DNA of 64,000 nucleotides, taken from assembly GCF_900116805.1 (NCBI RefSeq), contig NZ_FPBV01000011.1, forward strand, positions 56,817-120,816, in the 5' to 3' direction. Below are positions 45,244 to 57,848 of the stretch, piece after piece. The notes under the pieces were generated by a model. The model searched no databases. It was not told where the DNA came from and was given only the letters and a program-made list of their open reading frames with translations. The translations under genes were made by a program, and so were the position numbers. Source of the DNA: Paenalicyclobacillus macrosporangiidus. GTDB taxonomy: Bacteria; Bacillota; Bacilli; Alicyclobacillales; Alicyclobacillaceae. How positions within the stretch are numbered: position 1 is the first letter of the stretch; the number at the start of each line of letters is the position of its first letter.

Positions 45244-46738
45244 CCAGGGTGCCCTCTCCGGGCCGGCTGCTGATGCGGACATCGCCGCCGTGCCGTTCCA
45301 TGATCTGCTTGGTGACCGTCAACCCGAGTCCGGTGCCGGTGGTTTTGGTGGTGTAGTACGGTTGAAAGAGGCGAGCCATCTGTTCGGGGGTCATGCCGCA
45401 ACCGGTGTCCGCCACTTCCACCGTCACCAGGCCGGCCTGCACATGCAGGCGCAGGCGGACCGTGTCCTTCGGTTTGCAGGCCTGAAACGCATTCTGCAAG
45501 AGGTTGAGGACGACCTGCTTGAGCTGATTGGCGTCTCCCCACACCCAGGCGTCGTTGACCTCCAGCTCCGTCTCCAGCGTCACGTTTGACAACGCCGCCT
45601 GCGGGGAGATGAATTCCGCAACCTCCTTCAGGGCGGCGGCGAGGTCGACCAGTCCGAACACGGATTGCCCCGGTTTGGCGAGCGACATGAAGTCCGTGAC
45701 CAGCCGCTGGATGCGGTCCAGCTCGTCGATGGTCAGGCGCAGGAAGCGCCGGTCCGTCTCGTCGCACAACCGCTCCAGGAACAGCTGCAGGAACCCGCGG
45801 GCGGTCGTCAGCGGATTGCGGATCTCGTGGGCAATGCCGGCGGCGAGCGAGGTCAGCACCGACCACTTTTCGGCGTCCAGGATGCGCGACTCCAGTTTCT
45901 TGTGGTTCGTGATGTCTTTGAAGATCGCCAGTTTGCAGCGCAGATACCCCCGGTGATCGGTCAGGGACCGCACGTTGGCCACATACGTCCGATCGCCCAG
46001 CGACACCTCCAGCTCGTACTGATCCGGCAACTGCGCGATGTGGATCATCGCATCCCGGATCTCCTCCGTCACCGGAATCGGGTGGCGCTCCTCCAGCATC
46101 CGGTTGCGGGTGTCCAGAACGAGCACGTGACAGTCCAGATGGCTGACCAGGCTTCGAAACACGCGCAGGATGTCCTGGCGGGATTCCTCCAATTGCCAGA
46201 CGTGATACACGGACGACGCCAGTGATTCGGCGAGCGAGGCCAGCATGGACCCGGGGAAGGCCGCGTCGGCGATCACGGCCAAGGCCCCCGCCAGCGGCCC
46301 GCGATCTCCCCGCACGGGCGATCCGGCTCCGGCCAAACCCGCCCAGGGGGCCGCGGGATCGGCCGGGATGTAAACGGTCTCCCCCTCCGCGAGGGCGGTG
46401 CCGAGCGGATTGCGCCCAAGTTCCTGCTCCGATACGTCCGTCCCCACATCCAGACCGCTGGCGTGCAGGGTCTGCAGGGTGTCCGAGGGGCCGGCGAGAT
46501 CGAACACCTTGGCGTCCCGGTCGCAGATGGCGATGGCCGCGATGCCCGCCTGCGGTCTCCTTTGGAATGCCGCCGTCTGTTTGCGGAATGCCTTGAGAAG
46601 ATTCAGGTTCTTCCGGACCAAATCGTCGTTTTGCAGAAACCCGGAGAGGCCCTCCCCCAGCTCCGGCAGACGGGTGCCAAAAACCGGGGCGCTGCCCAGG
46701 AGGGCTTGTCCCGGAGCTCTTGTCGACGGATGGCGCAT
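45191..46738 (-). CDS. Sporulation-type sensor histidine kinase with GAF-like and PAS-like domains
   Basis: 515 residues, no clear membrane span, so probably cytoplasmic. Residues about 30-190 resemble the GAF sensor of AcoR/RocR-type activators (L-G-R-N-P-L-G-T-A-L-A-E-G). A PAS-like segment follows (about 205-300), then HisKA with the phospho-acceptor H304 in G-I-A-H-E-I-R-N-P-L-T and a HATPase domain ending G-T-G-L-G-L-T-V-T-K. No receiver gene is adjacent, which is typical of orphan kinases that feed a phosphorelay. Ribosome site before ATG 46738 is weak (AAGGGTG). A promoter with an inverted repeat lies about 65-95 bases upstream. Confidence 0.88.
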   Translation of the reverse strand: MRHPSTRAPGQALLGSAPVFGTRLPELGEGLSGFLQNDDLVRKNLNLLKAFRKQTAAFQRRPQAGIAAIAICDRDAKVFDLAGPSDTLQTLHASGLDVGTDVSEQELGRNPLGTALAEGETVYIPADPAAPWAGLAGAGSPVRGDRGPLAGALAVIADAAFPGSMLASLAESLASSVYHVWQLEESRQDILRVFRSLVSHLDCHVLVLDTRNRMLEERHPIPVTEEIRDAMIHIAQLPDQYELEVSLGDRTYVANVRSLTDHRGYLRCKLAIFKDITNHKKLESRILDAEKWSVLTSLAAGIAHEIRNPLTTARGFLQLFLERLCDETDRRFLRLTIDELDRIQRLVTDFMSLAKPGQSVFGLVDLAAALKEVAEFISPQAALSNVTLETELEVNDAWVWGDANQLKQVVLNLLQNAFQACKPKDTVRLRLHVQAGLVTVEVADTGCGMTPEQMARLFQPYYTTKTTGTGLGLTVTKQIMERHGGDVRISSRPGEGTLVTLELHQAVQSLPNAPI

Positions 46739-46789
46739 GTTTTATTCACACCCTTACGCGCGCCTGCGCGCGCGAGTCATCCCGAACCG

Positions 46790-46833
46790 AAAGTGATTAA
46801 TCTTATTATCTTCACTTTATTGTCAGCGAACAA
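46790..46833 (-). promoter_or_regulatory. Kinase promoter with overlapping inverted repeat
   Basis: Minus strand TTGTTC (46833-46828), 17-bp spacer, GATAAT (46810-46805). An inverted repeat AAAGTGA/TCACTTT (46790-46796 and 46812-46818) brackets the -10 box, a good position for a repressor or an activator. A GC-only palindrome lies just downstream at about 46757-46774. Confidence 0.5.
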
Positions 46834-46941
46834 GCGAATTCGCGCCGGATCGGAGGCTGTCCACAAAAGTAGACAGGATTCGACAGGCGGTGGCTGCGCG
46901 ACACGGGACGGACCTGCCGGGGCATGGTTCGGGGGGCGCCG

Positions 46942-47745
46942 TCATCCCGGCAGACGGACGACCAACACGCTGCCCTGGGAGAAGAGTTGGGTGGTCTGGT
47001 GCAGCCGGGTGAAGACCGCGGGGGCCTCTTGGCGAATGGAGACCAACCCGGCTTCGGTGACGCCGCCCGGGACACAGACGCGGTGGATGATGTCGGAGAA
47101 GGTCATCCCGCTCTGGAGCAGTTGCGTCATGCCTGCGAGGGTGCCCGAGAGGAGCCGTTCCGCCTCCTCCTGCGTCATCGCCCCGGTCTGTTCGGCCGCC
47201 TCCGCCCAGTGCCGCAGCAGGGCAGCGAGAAACGCCGGTCCGCAGCTGGTGAGGTCGCTGGCCACGCGGATCTGGTCCTCTTCGACGGCGTGCGGGGTGG
47301 CGATCTCCGACAGTGCGGACTCCAACCGCGCTCGGTCGGCATCGGTGGCGCGCGTCCCGTGGCAGACCAGGATGACGCCGCTGCGGGCGAGCTGCACCAC
47401 GCTCGGGATCACTTTGGCGGCCGGGCAGGCGACGCGCTGCTCGATCCAGGCGATGGGCAGCGAGCTGATGGTGACCGCCAGCATCTGGTCCGGCCGCAGC
47501 AGCGGGCCGAGTTCGTGCATCAACCGCCGGCCGTCGTGTGCCTTGGTGCACAGAAAGACCAGTTGGCTGCGGTCCGTCAAGTCCGCCAAGCCGCAGGCCA
47601 CGCGGATGTTCGGTGCGGAGCGGGCGATCGCGTCCGCCTTTTCACGGGTCCGGTTGACGACCCATATCTCGTGCTGTGGGTTGACGGCAAACGCTTGGGC
47701 CAACATGCTGCCGATGGTCCCCGTTCCGATGACACCGATGCGCAT
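46942..47745 (-). CDS. comER: ComER, pyrroline-5-carboxylate reductase-like protein
   Basis: 267 residues from ATG 47745, which follows GGAGG; earlier in-frame codons lie outside the Rossmann fold. The N-terminus M-R-I-G-V-I-G-T-G-T-I-G is the NAD(P)-binding loop, and the C-terminal half has S-C-G-P-A-F and T-P-G-G-type residues (here V-P-G-G-V-T-E-A-G) of the ProC superfamily. ComER in Bacillus is linked to sporulation and biofilm entry rather than proline synthesis. It diverges from rpoN. Confidence 0.8.
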   Translation of the reverse strand: MRIGVIGTGTIGSMLAQAFAVNPQHEIWVVNRTREKADAIARSAPNIRVACGLADLTDRSQLVFLCTKAHDGRRLMHELGPLLRPDQMLAVTISSLPIAWIEQRVACPAAKVIPSVVQLARSGVILVCHGTRATDADRARLESALSEIATPHAVEEDQIRVASDLTSCGPAFLAALLRHWAEAAEQTGAMTQEEAERLLSGTLAGMTQLLQSGMTFSDIIHRVCVPGGVTEAGLVSIRQEAPAVFTRLHQTTQLFSQGSVLVVRLPG

Positions 47746-47961
47746 GGTCTCGCCTCCAATGTGCCTTGGGATCGCGCTGGCTGCGGGTGCGCCTGGCCGG
47801 GCCAATGCCGTGGCGCCGCTTACTTATGTGTATTCGCCTGAACGCGAATTGCTCACAGCATGACGCGCATATGGTGGAATGAGGTAAGCGCTTTTAGCAG
47901 GAATCGTGCCAATCGTGTCGAATCGTCTTTTCAACACCACAACGGACGGGAGATGGCCGGG

Positions 47962-49293
47962 ATGAATCTCGGGTACGGGCTGTATCAGGAGCAGATGCAG
48001 CGTTTGGTCATGACCCAGCAGATGAAACAGGCCATCGAACTGCTGCAGTGCAATGCGCTGGAGTTGATTGAGAAATTGGCGGAGTTGGCCGACAGCAACC
48101 CGCTGGCGGAGGTGGAGCCCCCGCCCGCGCTGTGGCAGGAGCCCTGGTGGCGCACGGCGCCGGGCACAGGCGGCGTGCGCAAGGATGCGGCGGGGTTTCC
48201 GTTCGAGCAGGTGGTGGCGGCTGAGGACACCCTCACTCAAGCGCTCGTGCGGCAGCTGCGGCTGATGCCCGCACCTCTGCCCGTCGTGCGCTGTGCCGAG
48301 TTTTTGGCGGGTTGCCTGGATGAAAGCGGATACCTGCGGGAGCCCGAGGATGCCTTGCGGGAAGCCCTGGGTGTCTCCCGGGAACTGTTTGCCGAGGCGC
48401 TGGCGCTTTTGCAGTCCTGCGATCCGCCGGGCATTGGCGCCCGCCACCTGCGCGAGTGTCTGCGCCTGCAGTTGGACCGGGTGCCGGCCGGACGGCGGGA
48501 CCTGGTGCGGACCCTGATTGATCACCACCTGGACGCCGTGGCGGCGGGCAAGTTGGCCGCGATTGCCAAGCAACTGCACACCTCCCCCAGAGAGGTGCAG
48601 GCCGCCGTGGACGAGCTGCGCCGCCTCAACCCGCGTCCGGGGTATGCCTACAAGGCAGGGCGCCCCGAGTACATCGTGCCAGATCTCTTGGTGCATCGCG
48701 ACGGGGCCCGGTACGTCGTCCTGCACAACGACCACGCCGAGCCTTCGCTGCGCGTCAATCCGCACTACCACCGCATGCTGGCGCGGGCGGAGGACGAGGA
48801 GACCCGCCAGTACCTGGCCAAGAAGCTGCACGCCGTGCAGTGGTTCGCGCGCTGCCTGGAGCAGCGCCGGGTGACGCTGTACCGGGTCGGGGAAGCGATT
48901 GTCGAGTACCAGCGCGCCTTTTTCGATCACGGTGTCTCCGCGTTGAAACCGCTGACACTTCGCCAGGTGGGCGAGGCCCTGGGGCTTCACGAATCGACCA
49001 TCAGCCGGGCGACGCGCGGAAAGTACATGCTGACGCCGCGCGGACTGTTCGAGATGAAATACTTTTTCACTGCCGAGGTGGCGGCGGCCGGCGGATCGAC
49101 CTCGGCCGGCGCCGTGAAGTTCGCCATCCGGCGCCTCATCGAAGCGGAAGACCCGCAGCACCCGCTCTCCGACGAAGCGCTGGCGCACCGCCTGCAGGAC
49201 GAAGGCATGTACATCTCCCGGCGGACCGTGGCCAAGTACCGTGAGGAGATGCAGATTCCGCCGTCGTGGCGGCGGCGGCGGTTCGCCGAATGA
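47962..49293 (+). CDS. rpoN: RNA polymerase sigma-54 factor
   Basis: 443 residues from ATG 47962 (GGGAG at 9 bases; an ATG at 47953 abuts it). The glutamine-rich N-terminus (Q-E-Q-M-Q-R-L-V-M-T-Q-Q-M-K-Q-A) is the activator-contact region, and the C-terminal RpoN box I-S-R-R-T-V-A-K-Y-R-E binds the -24 element. It needs an AAA+ activator, none of which is in the window. Position before cggR-gap is known from other Bacilli. An ATTCGC-N6-GCGAAT inverted repeat at 47832-47849 lies upstream, role unknown. Confidence 0.93.
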   Translation: MNLGYGLYQEQMQRLVMTQQMKQAIELLQCNALELIEKLAELADSNPLAEVEPPPALWQEPWWRTAPGTGGVRKDAAGFPFEQVVAAEDTLTQALVRQLRLMPAPLPVVRCAEFLAGCLDESGYLREPEDALREALGVSRELFAEALALLQSCDPPGIGARHLRECLRLQLDRVPAGRRDLVRTLIDHHLDAVAAGKLAAIAKQLHTSPREVQAAVDELRRLNPRPGYAYKAGRPEYIVPDLLVHRDGARYVVLHNDHAEPSLRVNPHYHRMLARAEDEETRQYLAKKLHAVQWFARCLEQRRVTLYRVGEAIVEYQRAFFDHGVSALKPLTLRQVGEALGLHESTISRATRGKYMLTPRGLFEMKYFFTAEVAAAGGSTSAGAVKFAIRRLIEAEDPQHPLSDEALAHRLQDEGMYISRRTVAKYREEMQIPPSWRRRRFAE

Positions 49294-49328
49294 CGCGTTG
49301 CACCCGCGTTTTGAAGGCGCATTCTGAT

Positions 49329-49357
49329 TTGCGTTTGGCCGCGCCTTGGCATACAAT
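49329..49357 (+). promoter_or_regulatory. Sigma-A promoter of the cggR-gap operon
   Basis: TTGCGT (49329-49334), 17-bp spacer, TACAAT (49352-49357). It lies 36 bases after the rpoN stop and about 50 bases before the CggR operator. Confidence 0.75.
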
Positions 49358-49405
49358 GGAGTCAAGAACGAGCGCTCCTCGGGCGCGGTTTCTTTTCCTC
49401 CATGT

Positions 49406-49442
49406 GGGACATTTTTTAGTACACAGGGACCAAAAAGGTCCC
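49406..49442 (+). promoter_or_regulatory. CggR operator
   Basis: Two GGGAC direct repeats exactly 20 bases apart (49406 and 49426). The first is followed by ATTTTTT, and the second is part of the inverted repeat GGGACC-AAAAA-GGTCCC. This matches the layout of the B. subtilis CggR operator. The right end overlaps the cggR ribosome site, so binding would block both elongation and translation. Confidence 0.88.
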
Positions 49443-49456
49443 GGAGGTCGACAGGC

Positions 49457-51531
<2,075 letters not shown>

Positions 51532-51548
51532 GTCCGCCAAGGTTTCAC

Positions 51549-51597
51549 GGGCGTTTCGCTCCGTGTGTGGCTGCGCAAGTCACTTCGCGAAACGCCC
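51549..51597 (+). terminator. Hairpin after gap
   Basis: A perfect 11-bp stem, GGGCGTTTCGC at 51549-51559 with 51587-51597, and a 27-base loop. There is no T-run, so partial termination or mRNA 3'-end stabilisation of the cggR-gap message is most plausible. Confidence 0.5.
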
Positions 51598-51761
51598 ATG
51601 CAGCAGACGAGATGAAAATCATCCCTGTGTGTGTTACGATTTGGCTGACGATACACGGCGGCCGAACGGGCGCGGGACGACTGCTCACGCAGCTCGCCGC
51701 AGGGTGGCATGGGCGGCTCCCGGTGCGGCGGGGGCCGCTCGTTTAGTTGCTGGAGGAGGGG

Positions 51762-51815
51762 GTGGGGCGCGGCGCGCAGCGGCTTGCGCAGCAGAAGCGA
51801 AGCGCCGCGCCCCAC
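51762..51815 (+). other. 14-bp hairpin just before pgk
   Basis: GTGGGGCGCGGCGC (51762-51775) pairs perfectly with 51802-51815; the 26-base loop contains most of a 23-base word that recurs at 57776. It ends 21 bases before the pgk ATG, so folding could affect pgk translation or mark an RNase processing site. Confidence 0.55.
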
Positions 51816-51836
51816 ACCATTTTAGAGGTGAACCGT

Positions 51837-53030
51837 ATGAACAAACAGACGGTGCGCGATGTCGACTGGAAGGGCAGACGAGCCCTGGTGCGGGTGGATT
51901 TCAACGTGCCGATGCAGGACCGGCGCATCACCGACGACACGCGCATGCGGGCCGCGCTGCCGACGCTGCGCTACCTGCTCGAACGCGGCGCCGCCGTGAT
52001 CCTGATGAGCCATCTCGGCCGCCCCAAGGGGCAGCGGGTGGAGAAATACTCGCTTGAGCCCGTCGCGGAGCACCTGCGGGCGCTCTTGCCGGGCGTCGAG
52101 GTCCGCTTCGCGACGGACTGCGTCGGAGACGAGGCGGAGCAGGCCGCCCGCGGCCTCGCGCCTGGGCAGGTGCTCGTGCTGGAGAACCTGCGCTTTCACC
52201 CGGAGGAGGAGAAAAACGATCCCGCTTTCGCGCAGGCACTGGCCCGCCTCGGGGATGTGTACGTGAACGACGCCTTCGGCGCCGCCCACCGAGCCCACGC
52301 CTCGACGGAAGGGGTGGCCCGTTACCTCCCCGCGGTGGCCGGGTTGTTGATGGAGCGGGAGATTGACGTGATGGGGCGGGCGCTGGAGCAGCCCGAGCGG
52401 CCGTTCGCGGCCATCATCGGCGGGGCGAAGGTGTCCGACAAGATCGGCGTGATTGAGAACCTGTTGCCGAAAGTCGACCACCTGCTCATCGGCGGCGGGA
52501 TGGCGAACACGTTCCTCGCGGTCCAGGGACACGACATGGGCAAGTCGCTGGTGGAGACGGAGGCCCTGGACACGGCGCGCCGGTTGTTGCAGGCGGCGGC
52601 GGACAGCGGGGCGCAGTTGTGGTTGCCGGTCGACCTGGTGGTGGCGGACCGGTTCGCCGCGGACGCGGAGCGCCGCGTGTGCGCTGCGGGTGAGGTTCCG
52701 CCGGACGGGATGGCCCTCGACATCGGCCCGGAGACGGCGGCGAAGTATCAGGCGGTCATCCGGCAGGCCAGGACGGTGATCTGGAACGGCCCCATGGGCG
52801 TGTTCGAGATGCCCGCGTTCGCCGGCGGGACGTTGGCCATCGCGGAGGCGATGGCACAGGCGCAGGGCGTGACCATCGTCGGCGGGGGAGACTCCGTCGC
52901 GGCGGTGGAGCAGGCCGGACTCGCGGATCGGATGACGCACGTGTCGACCGGCGGCGGGGCGTCGCTCGAGTTCCTCGAGGGCAAGACCTTGCCCGGGGTC
53001 GCCGCGTTGCGCGATAAGGGGGAATCCTGA
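51837..53030 (+). CDS. pgk: Phosphoglycerate kinase
   Basis: 397 residues from ATG 51837 (AGAGGTGA upstream). [23 protein letters not shown] and the C-terminal G-G-G-D-S-V-A-A are the substrate and nucleotide sites. It makes ATP from 1,3-bisphosphoglycerate. The stop and the tpiA start overlap (TGATG). Confidence 0.97.
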   Translation: MNKQTVRDVDWKGRRALVRVDFNVPMQDRRITDDTRMRAALPTLRYLLERGAAVILMSHLGRPKGQRVEKYSLEPVAEHLRALLPGVEVRFATDCVGDEAEQAARGLAPGQVLVLENLRFHPEEEKNDPAFAQALARLGDVYVNDAFGAAHRAHASTEGVARYLPAVAGLLMEREIDVMGRALEQPERPFAAIIGGAKVSDKIGVIENLLPKVDHLLIGGGMANTFLAVQGHDMGKSLVETEALDTARRLLQAAADSGAQLWLPVDLVVADRFAADAERRVCAAGEVPPDGMALDIGPETAAKYQAVIRQARTVIWNGPMGVFEMPAFAGGTLAIAEAMAQAQGVTIVGGGDSVAAVEQAGLADRMTHVSTGGGASLEFLEGKTLPGVAALRDKGES

Positions 53031-53803
53031 TGACGCGGCGGCAATTGTTGGCGGGCAACTGGAAGATGAACAAGACGGTGGCCGAGGCGCGGGCGTTCGC
53101 GGAGGCTATCGGGCGACAGGCGGACGCGTTTGCGGGCGAGGCGGATTTCGCGGTGTGTCCGCCTTTCACCGCGCTGCACGTCCTGCGCGTCACGCTGCCG
53201 GCGCGCGTCGCGCTCGGGGCGCAGAATGTGTACTTCGAGCCGAAGGGCGCGTTCACGGGCGAGGTGTCGGCCGAGATGCTGGCGGAAGCCGGGGTCCGGT
53301 ACGTGATTGTCGGGCACTCCGAGCGGCGTCACCTGTTCGGGGAGACGGACGCCTTGGTCGGCAAGAAAGTGGAAGCGGTGCTGGGCGCGGGGATGACGCC
53401 CATCCTGTGCGTCGGTGAGGACCTGCGCGAGCGGCAGTTGGGCCACACCGAGCGCGTGGTCGAACGGCAGACGAAGGCCGCGCTGGCCGGGGTCGATGCG
53501 GGCCGGGCCGGTGAAGTGGTGATCGCGTACGAGCCGGTGTGGGCCATCGGCAGCGGCCAGACTCCGGCGCCGGAGGACGCGCAGCGGGTGGTCGCGCACA
53601 TTCGCCGCGTGGTGGAACAGGAGAAGGGCAAGGAGGCGGCCGGGCGCGTGCGGATCCTGTACGGGGGCAGCGTCACGGCCGACAACATCGCTGGATTCAC
53701 CGCGCAGCCGGACATCGACGGGGCGCTGGTCGGCGGGGCGAGCCTCCAACCGGACGGGTTCGTCCGCATGGCCAAAGCCATCACGAAAGGGGCGAGCGCA
53801 TGA
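53030..53803 (+). CDS. tpiA: Triosephosphate isomerase
   Basis: 257 residues. Active-site residues are visible in G-N-W-K-M-N-K (asparagine, lysine), V-I-V-G-H-S-E-R-R (histidine) and A-Y-E-P-V-W-A-I-G (glutamate). It interconverts dihydroxyacetone phosphate, the GlpD product, with glyceraldehyde-3-phosphate. The stop overlaps the next ATG (ATGA). Confidence 0.97.
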   Translation: MTRRQLLAGNWKMNKTVAEARAFAEAIGRQADAFAGEADFAVCPPFTALHVLRVTLPARVALGAQNVYFEPKGAFTGEVSAEMLAEAGVRYVIVGHSERRHLFGETDALVGKKVEAVLGAGMTPILCVGEDLRERQLGHTERVVERQTKAALAGVDAGRAGEVVIAYEPVWAIGSGQTPAPEDAQRVVAHIRRVVEQEKGKEAAGRVRILYGGSVTADNIAGFTAQPDIDGALVGGASLQPDGFVRMAKAITKGASA

Positions 53804-55389
53804 CGGTCGGGCAGCACACCTGGTCGAGCGATCCGTTTGAGCGGCGGCGGCCGCCCTCGGGCGTCGGGATGGTCGCGCTCATCATCCTGGACGGCTTCGG
53901 CCTGCGCGAGGAGACGTACGGCAACGCGGTGGCGCAGGCGCGAAAGCCGGTGTTCGACGCCCTGTGGGCGAAGTACCCGCACACGACACTCAAGGCGAGC
54001 GAAGAGGCGGTGGGGCTTCCGGAAGGGCAGTTCGGCAACTCCGAGGTCGGCCACTCCAACATCGGCGCCGGGCGCATCCTCTACCAGGACCTGACGCGCA
54101 TCAACAAGGACATCGAGACGGGCGCGTTTTTCGAGAACCCGGCCTTGCGCGGGGCGATGGAGCACGTGCTGCGCCACGGGACGGCGTTGCACCTGTACGG
54201 GCTGGTGTCGGACGGGGGCGTGCACAGCCACGTCCGGCACCTGGTGGCGCTGCTGCAGATGGCGCACCGGATGCGCGTGCCGAAGGTGTTCGTGCACGCA
54301 TTTCTCGACGGACGTGACGTAGACCCGCATTCGGGGCGGCAGGACATCGAGCGCCTGATGGCCGAGATGGAGAACCTGGGCACCGGGCGCATCGCGACCA
54401 TCCAAGGGCGTTACTATGCCATGGATCGGGACAACCGTTGGGAGCGCACGGAGAAGGCCTACCGGGCGATGGTGTACGGGGAGGGCGAGCGGGCGACCGA
54501 TCCCCTGCAGGCCCTGGAGGACAGCTACCGCAGGAGCATCACGGACGAGTTCATCCTCCCGACCGTCATCGTCGGCGAGGACGGCAAGCCGGTGGGGCTG
54601 ATTCAGGACGGCGACGCGGTCATCATGTTCAATTTCCGGCCTGACCGGGCCATCCAGATCTCCAGGGTGTTCACTAATGAAGATTTCCGCGAGTTCGATC
54701 GCGGACCCAAATTCCCGCACGTGCACTACGTGTGCATGACGAAGTTCAGTGAGCTGGTCGGCGGGACGGTCGCCTACCAGCCCGTGAATTTGGATAACAC
54801 CGCGGGCGAGGTGTTTGCGCAAAACGGCCTGCGGCAGCTGCGCATCGCCGAGACGGAGAAGTACCCGCACGTGACGTTCTTCTTCTCGGGCGGGCGCGAG
54901 GACCCGTTCCCGGGGGAGGAGCGGGTGCTCATCCCGTCGCCGAAGGTGGCGACCTACGACCTCAAGCCGGAGATGAGCGCGTACGAGGTGGCCGACGTGG
55001 CGGTGGAACGGATTCGGTCCGGGGAGATTGACGTGATGATCCTCAACTTTGCCAACCCGGACATGGTCGGGCACACCGGCGTCATGGAGGCGGCGGTCAA
55101 AGCCGTCGAGGCCGTGGACGAGTGCCTCGGCAAGGTGGTGGACGCCGTGCTCGCCCAGGGAGGCATCGCTCTGGTGACGGCCGATCACGGCAACGCCGAC
55201 ATCATGATTAACCCGGACGGCGGGCCGTGCACCACGCACACCCTGAGCCGGGTGCCGCTCATCGTCACGAAACCGGGCATCGCGCTCCAGGAGGGCATCC
55301 TGGCCGACCTGGCGCCGACCATGCTCGATCTGCTCGGCGTGGCCCAGCCCAAAGAGATGACCGGCCATTCGCTGATTGTGAAATCCTGA
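53800..55389 (+). CDS. gpmI: Phosphoglycerate mutase, cofactor-independent
   Basis: 529 residues from ATG 53800, coupled to tpiA and preceded by AAAGGGG; this gives about 20 extra N-terminal residues over the usual 510. An alternative ATG at 53869 lacks a ribosome site. Metal and catalytic motifs are [14 protein letters not shown] with the catalytic serine 81, F-L-D-G-R-D and A-D-H-G-N. It converts 3- to 2-phosphoglycerate; the manganese-dependent form is pH sensitive and common in spore formers. Confidence 0.96.
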   Translation: MTVGQHTWSSDPFERRRPPSGVGMVALIILDGFGLREETYGNAVAQARKPVFDALWAKYPHTTLKASEEAVGLPEGQFGNSEVGHSNIGAGRILYQDLTRINKDIETGAFFENPALRGAMEHVLRHGTALHLYGLVSDGGVHSHVRHLVALLQMAHRMRVPKVFVHAFLDGRDVDPHSGRQDIERLMAEMENLGTGRIATIQGRYYAMDRDNRWERTEKAYRAMVYGEGERATDPLQALEDSYRRSITDEFILPTVIVGEDGKPVGLIQDGDAVIMFNFRPDRAIQISRVFTNEDFREFDRGPKFPHVHYVCMTKFSELVGGTVAYQPVNLDNTAGEVFAQNGLRQLRIAETEKYPHVTFFFSGGREDPFPGEERVLIPSPKVATYDLKPEMSAYEVADVAVERIRSGEIDVMILNFANPDMVGHTGVMEAAVKAVEAVDECLGKVVDAVLAQGGIALVTADHGNADIMINPDGGPCTTHTLSRVPLIVTKPGIALQEGILADLAPTMLDLLGVAQPKEMTGHSLIVKS

Positions 55390-55395
55390 GGATGA

Positions 55396-56736
<1,341 letters not shown>

Positions 56737-56786
56737 CCGGGTGAACCGGCGGCTGGAGGAGCTTCACAAGCGCGTGGTGCACGAAG

Positions 56787-56811
56787 AGGGGGGCGTAAAA
56801 CGCCCCCCTTT
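56787..56811 (+). terminator. Terminator of the glycolytic operon
   Basis: Stem AGGGGGGCG/CGCCCCCCT with a 5-base loop followed by TT. It lies 50 bases after eno and just before the convergent globin gene's end. Confidence 0.85.
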
Positions 56812-56820
56812 GTCACGCCG

Positions 56821-57252
56821 TCACGCCCAAGGCTGCGGCGGGTCCCCTTTCTCCGCCGGGGGATCCGCGAACGTCGCGGCGGGCGTGTTGACCAGGTCGT
56901 AGATCACGCTCTCCAACCGTTGCCGGGCTGCCTCCTGGACGAACTTCGGGATCCGGAACTGGTTCATCGCGTCTTTCGCACAGCGGATCATCGCGTTCGC
57001 TCGGTCTTCGGTGATGGGGATGTGCCGATGCGCCTCGTGCATGCGAAAGTCGCTGTGCCTTTGGGTCCATCGTTTGGGTCCGCCGAGCATCTCCATGGCG
57101 AAATCCTTGTAGGCCGCTTTGATGGGCGAAATGTCGTCGGGATACAACGGTCCCAGGTCGGGATCCGCTTGGACACGGCGGAAGAACTCGTCCAACAGCC
57201 CGTCCAGCTTGGCCTCTCCGCCCATGAGTTCAAACATGGTCTTCTGCAGCAC
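56821..57252 (-). CDS. Truncated hemoglobin-like globin
   Basis: 143 residues from GTG 57252, which follows GGGAGGG at 7 bases; the ATG at 57237 has a poorer site. It shows the 2-on-2 globin pattern: G-G-E-A-K-L-D at the start, L-Y-P-D-D, then R-x-x-H-x-x-F-R-M-H-E-A-H-R-H-I-P-I with the proximal histidine region. These proteins bind oxygen or nitric oxide in the cytoplasm and may support respiration or nitric-oxide defence. It stands alone. Confidence 0.85.
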   Translation of the reverse strand: MLQKTMFELMGGEAKLDGLLDEFFRRVQADPDLGPLYPDDISPIKAAYKDFAMEMLGGPKRWTQRHSDFRMHEAHRHIPITEDRANAMIRCAKDAMNQFRIPKFVQEAARQRLESVIYDLVNTPAATFADPPAEKGDPPQPWA

Positions 57253-57472
57253 GCCAAAACCCTCCCTCGTTGTGCGCACCGGATGGCGCTCGTTTCCACA
57301 GGGTTTCCGTTCCAGGCGGGTTTTACACGGCCATTCCGGTCGAGGGCTGTCCATTGTCAGCCTGCCGGGTTCCGTGATAGACTGAAGGCATCTGTGGATA
57401 CCGGCGTGTCTCCGCCCAAGCCTGCCCGTCCGGGCGGGTGTTCGGAGAGGGTGGAAGGCAGGGGGTGATAGG

Positions 57473-57712
57473 ATGCTTGCGGCCGCAAAAGTGGTGTTGG
57501 CCGTCCTGTCGGTGATCCTCATTGCGGTGATTCTGCTGCAATCGGGGCGCAGCGCGGGCCTGTCGGGTGTCATCACGGGAGGGCCCGACCAGATGGTGGG
57601 CCGCCGTGCGCGCGGCATGGATTCGTTCTTGGCCAAGGTGACCGTGGTTCTCGCGGTGCTGTTCTTCATCACCACGTTCACCATCGCCTACCTCTTTGTG
57701 CATCAATCCTGA
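57473..57712 (+). CDS. secG: Protein translocase subunit SecG
   Basis: 79 residues with two hydrophobic helices separated by a loop containing L-L-Q-S-G-R-S-A-G-L, the SecG hallmark. ATG 57473 follows AGGGGGTGAT. It completes the SecYEG channel. A terminator follows, but order with est-rnr-smpB is conserved. Confidence 0.95.
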   Translation: MLAAAKVVLAVLSVILIAVILLQSGRSAGLSGVITGGPDQMVGRRARGMDSFLAKVTVVLAVLFFITTFTIAYLFVHQS

Positions 57713-57724
57713 AGGACTTCGGTG

Positions 57725-57750
57725 AGTGCCGTCGCGGGACGGCACTTTTC
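57725..57750 (+). terminator. Terminator after secG
   Basis: AGTGCCGTC (57725-57733) pairs with 57738-57746 around a 4-base loop, followed by TTT and C. It should give secG its own short message, with some read-through to est. Confidence 0.8.
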
Positions 57751-57775
57751 TGTTTGCGCGGGCCGGGCGGGCCGT

Positions 57776-57798
57776 TTCGCTTCTGCTGCGCAAGCCGC
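57776..57798 (-). repeat. 23-base word repeated inversely at 51779-51801
   Basis: This stretch (starts TTCGCTTC, ends AAGCCGC) is the exact reverse complement of bases 51779-51801 in the gap-pgk spacer. Both copies are intergenic, next to GC-rich partners. It may be a small dispersed element or a stem half. Confidence 0.7.
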
Positions 57799-57848
57799 GG
57801 CGCGCAGCATGAACGAAGGGATACGCCCATGCAGGAGGAGGTCACGCG

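Larger units (their letters stand above)
51532..51836. other. Structured 305-base spacer between gap and pgk
   Basis: No protein-coding signal. It carries two long hairpins (51549-51597 and 51762-51815) and half of a 23-base word repeated in inverse orientation at 57776. In most Bacilli the two genes are close; this gap likely hosts mRNA processing or attenuation. Confidence 0.6.

Noticed and set aside
46834..47849. Shared GCGAAT half-sites (palindrome GCGAATTCGC at 46834 and ATTCGC-N6-GCGAAT at 47832) as a common regulator site
   Set aside because: The words are short, their spacing differs (0 versus 6 bases) and they do not sit at equivalent promoter positions, so chance is likely.
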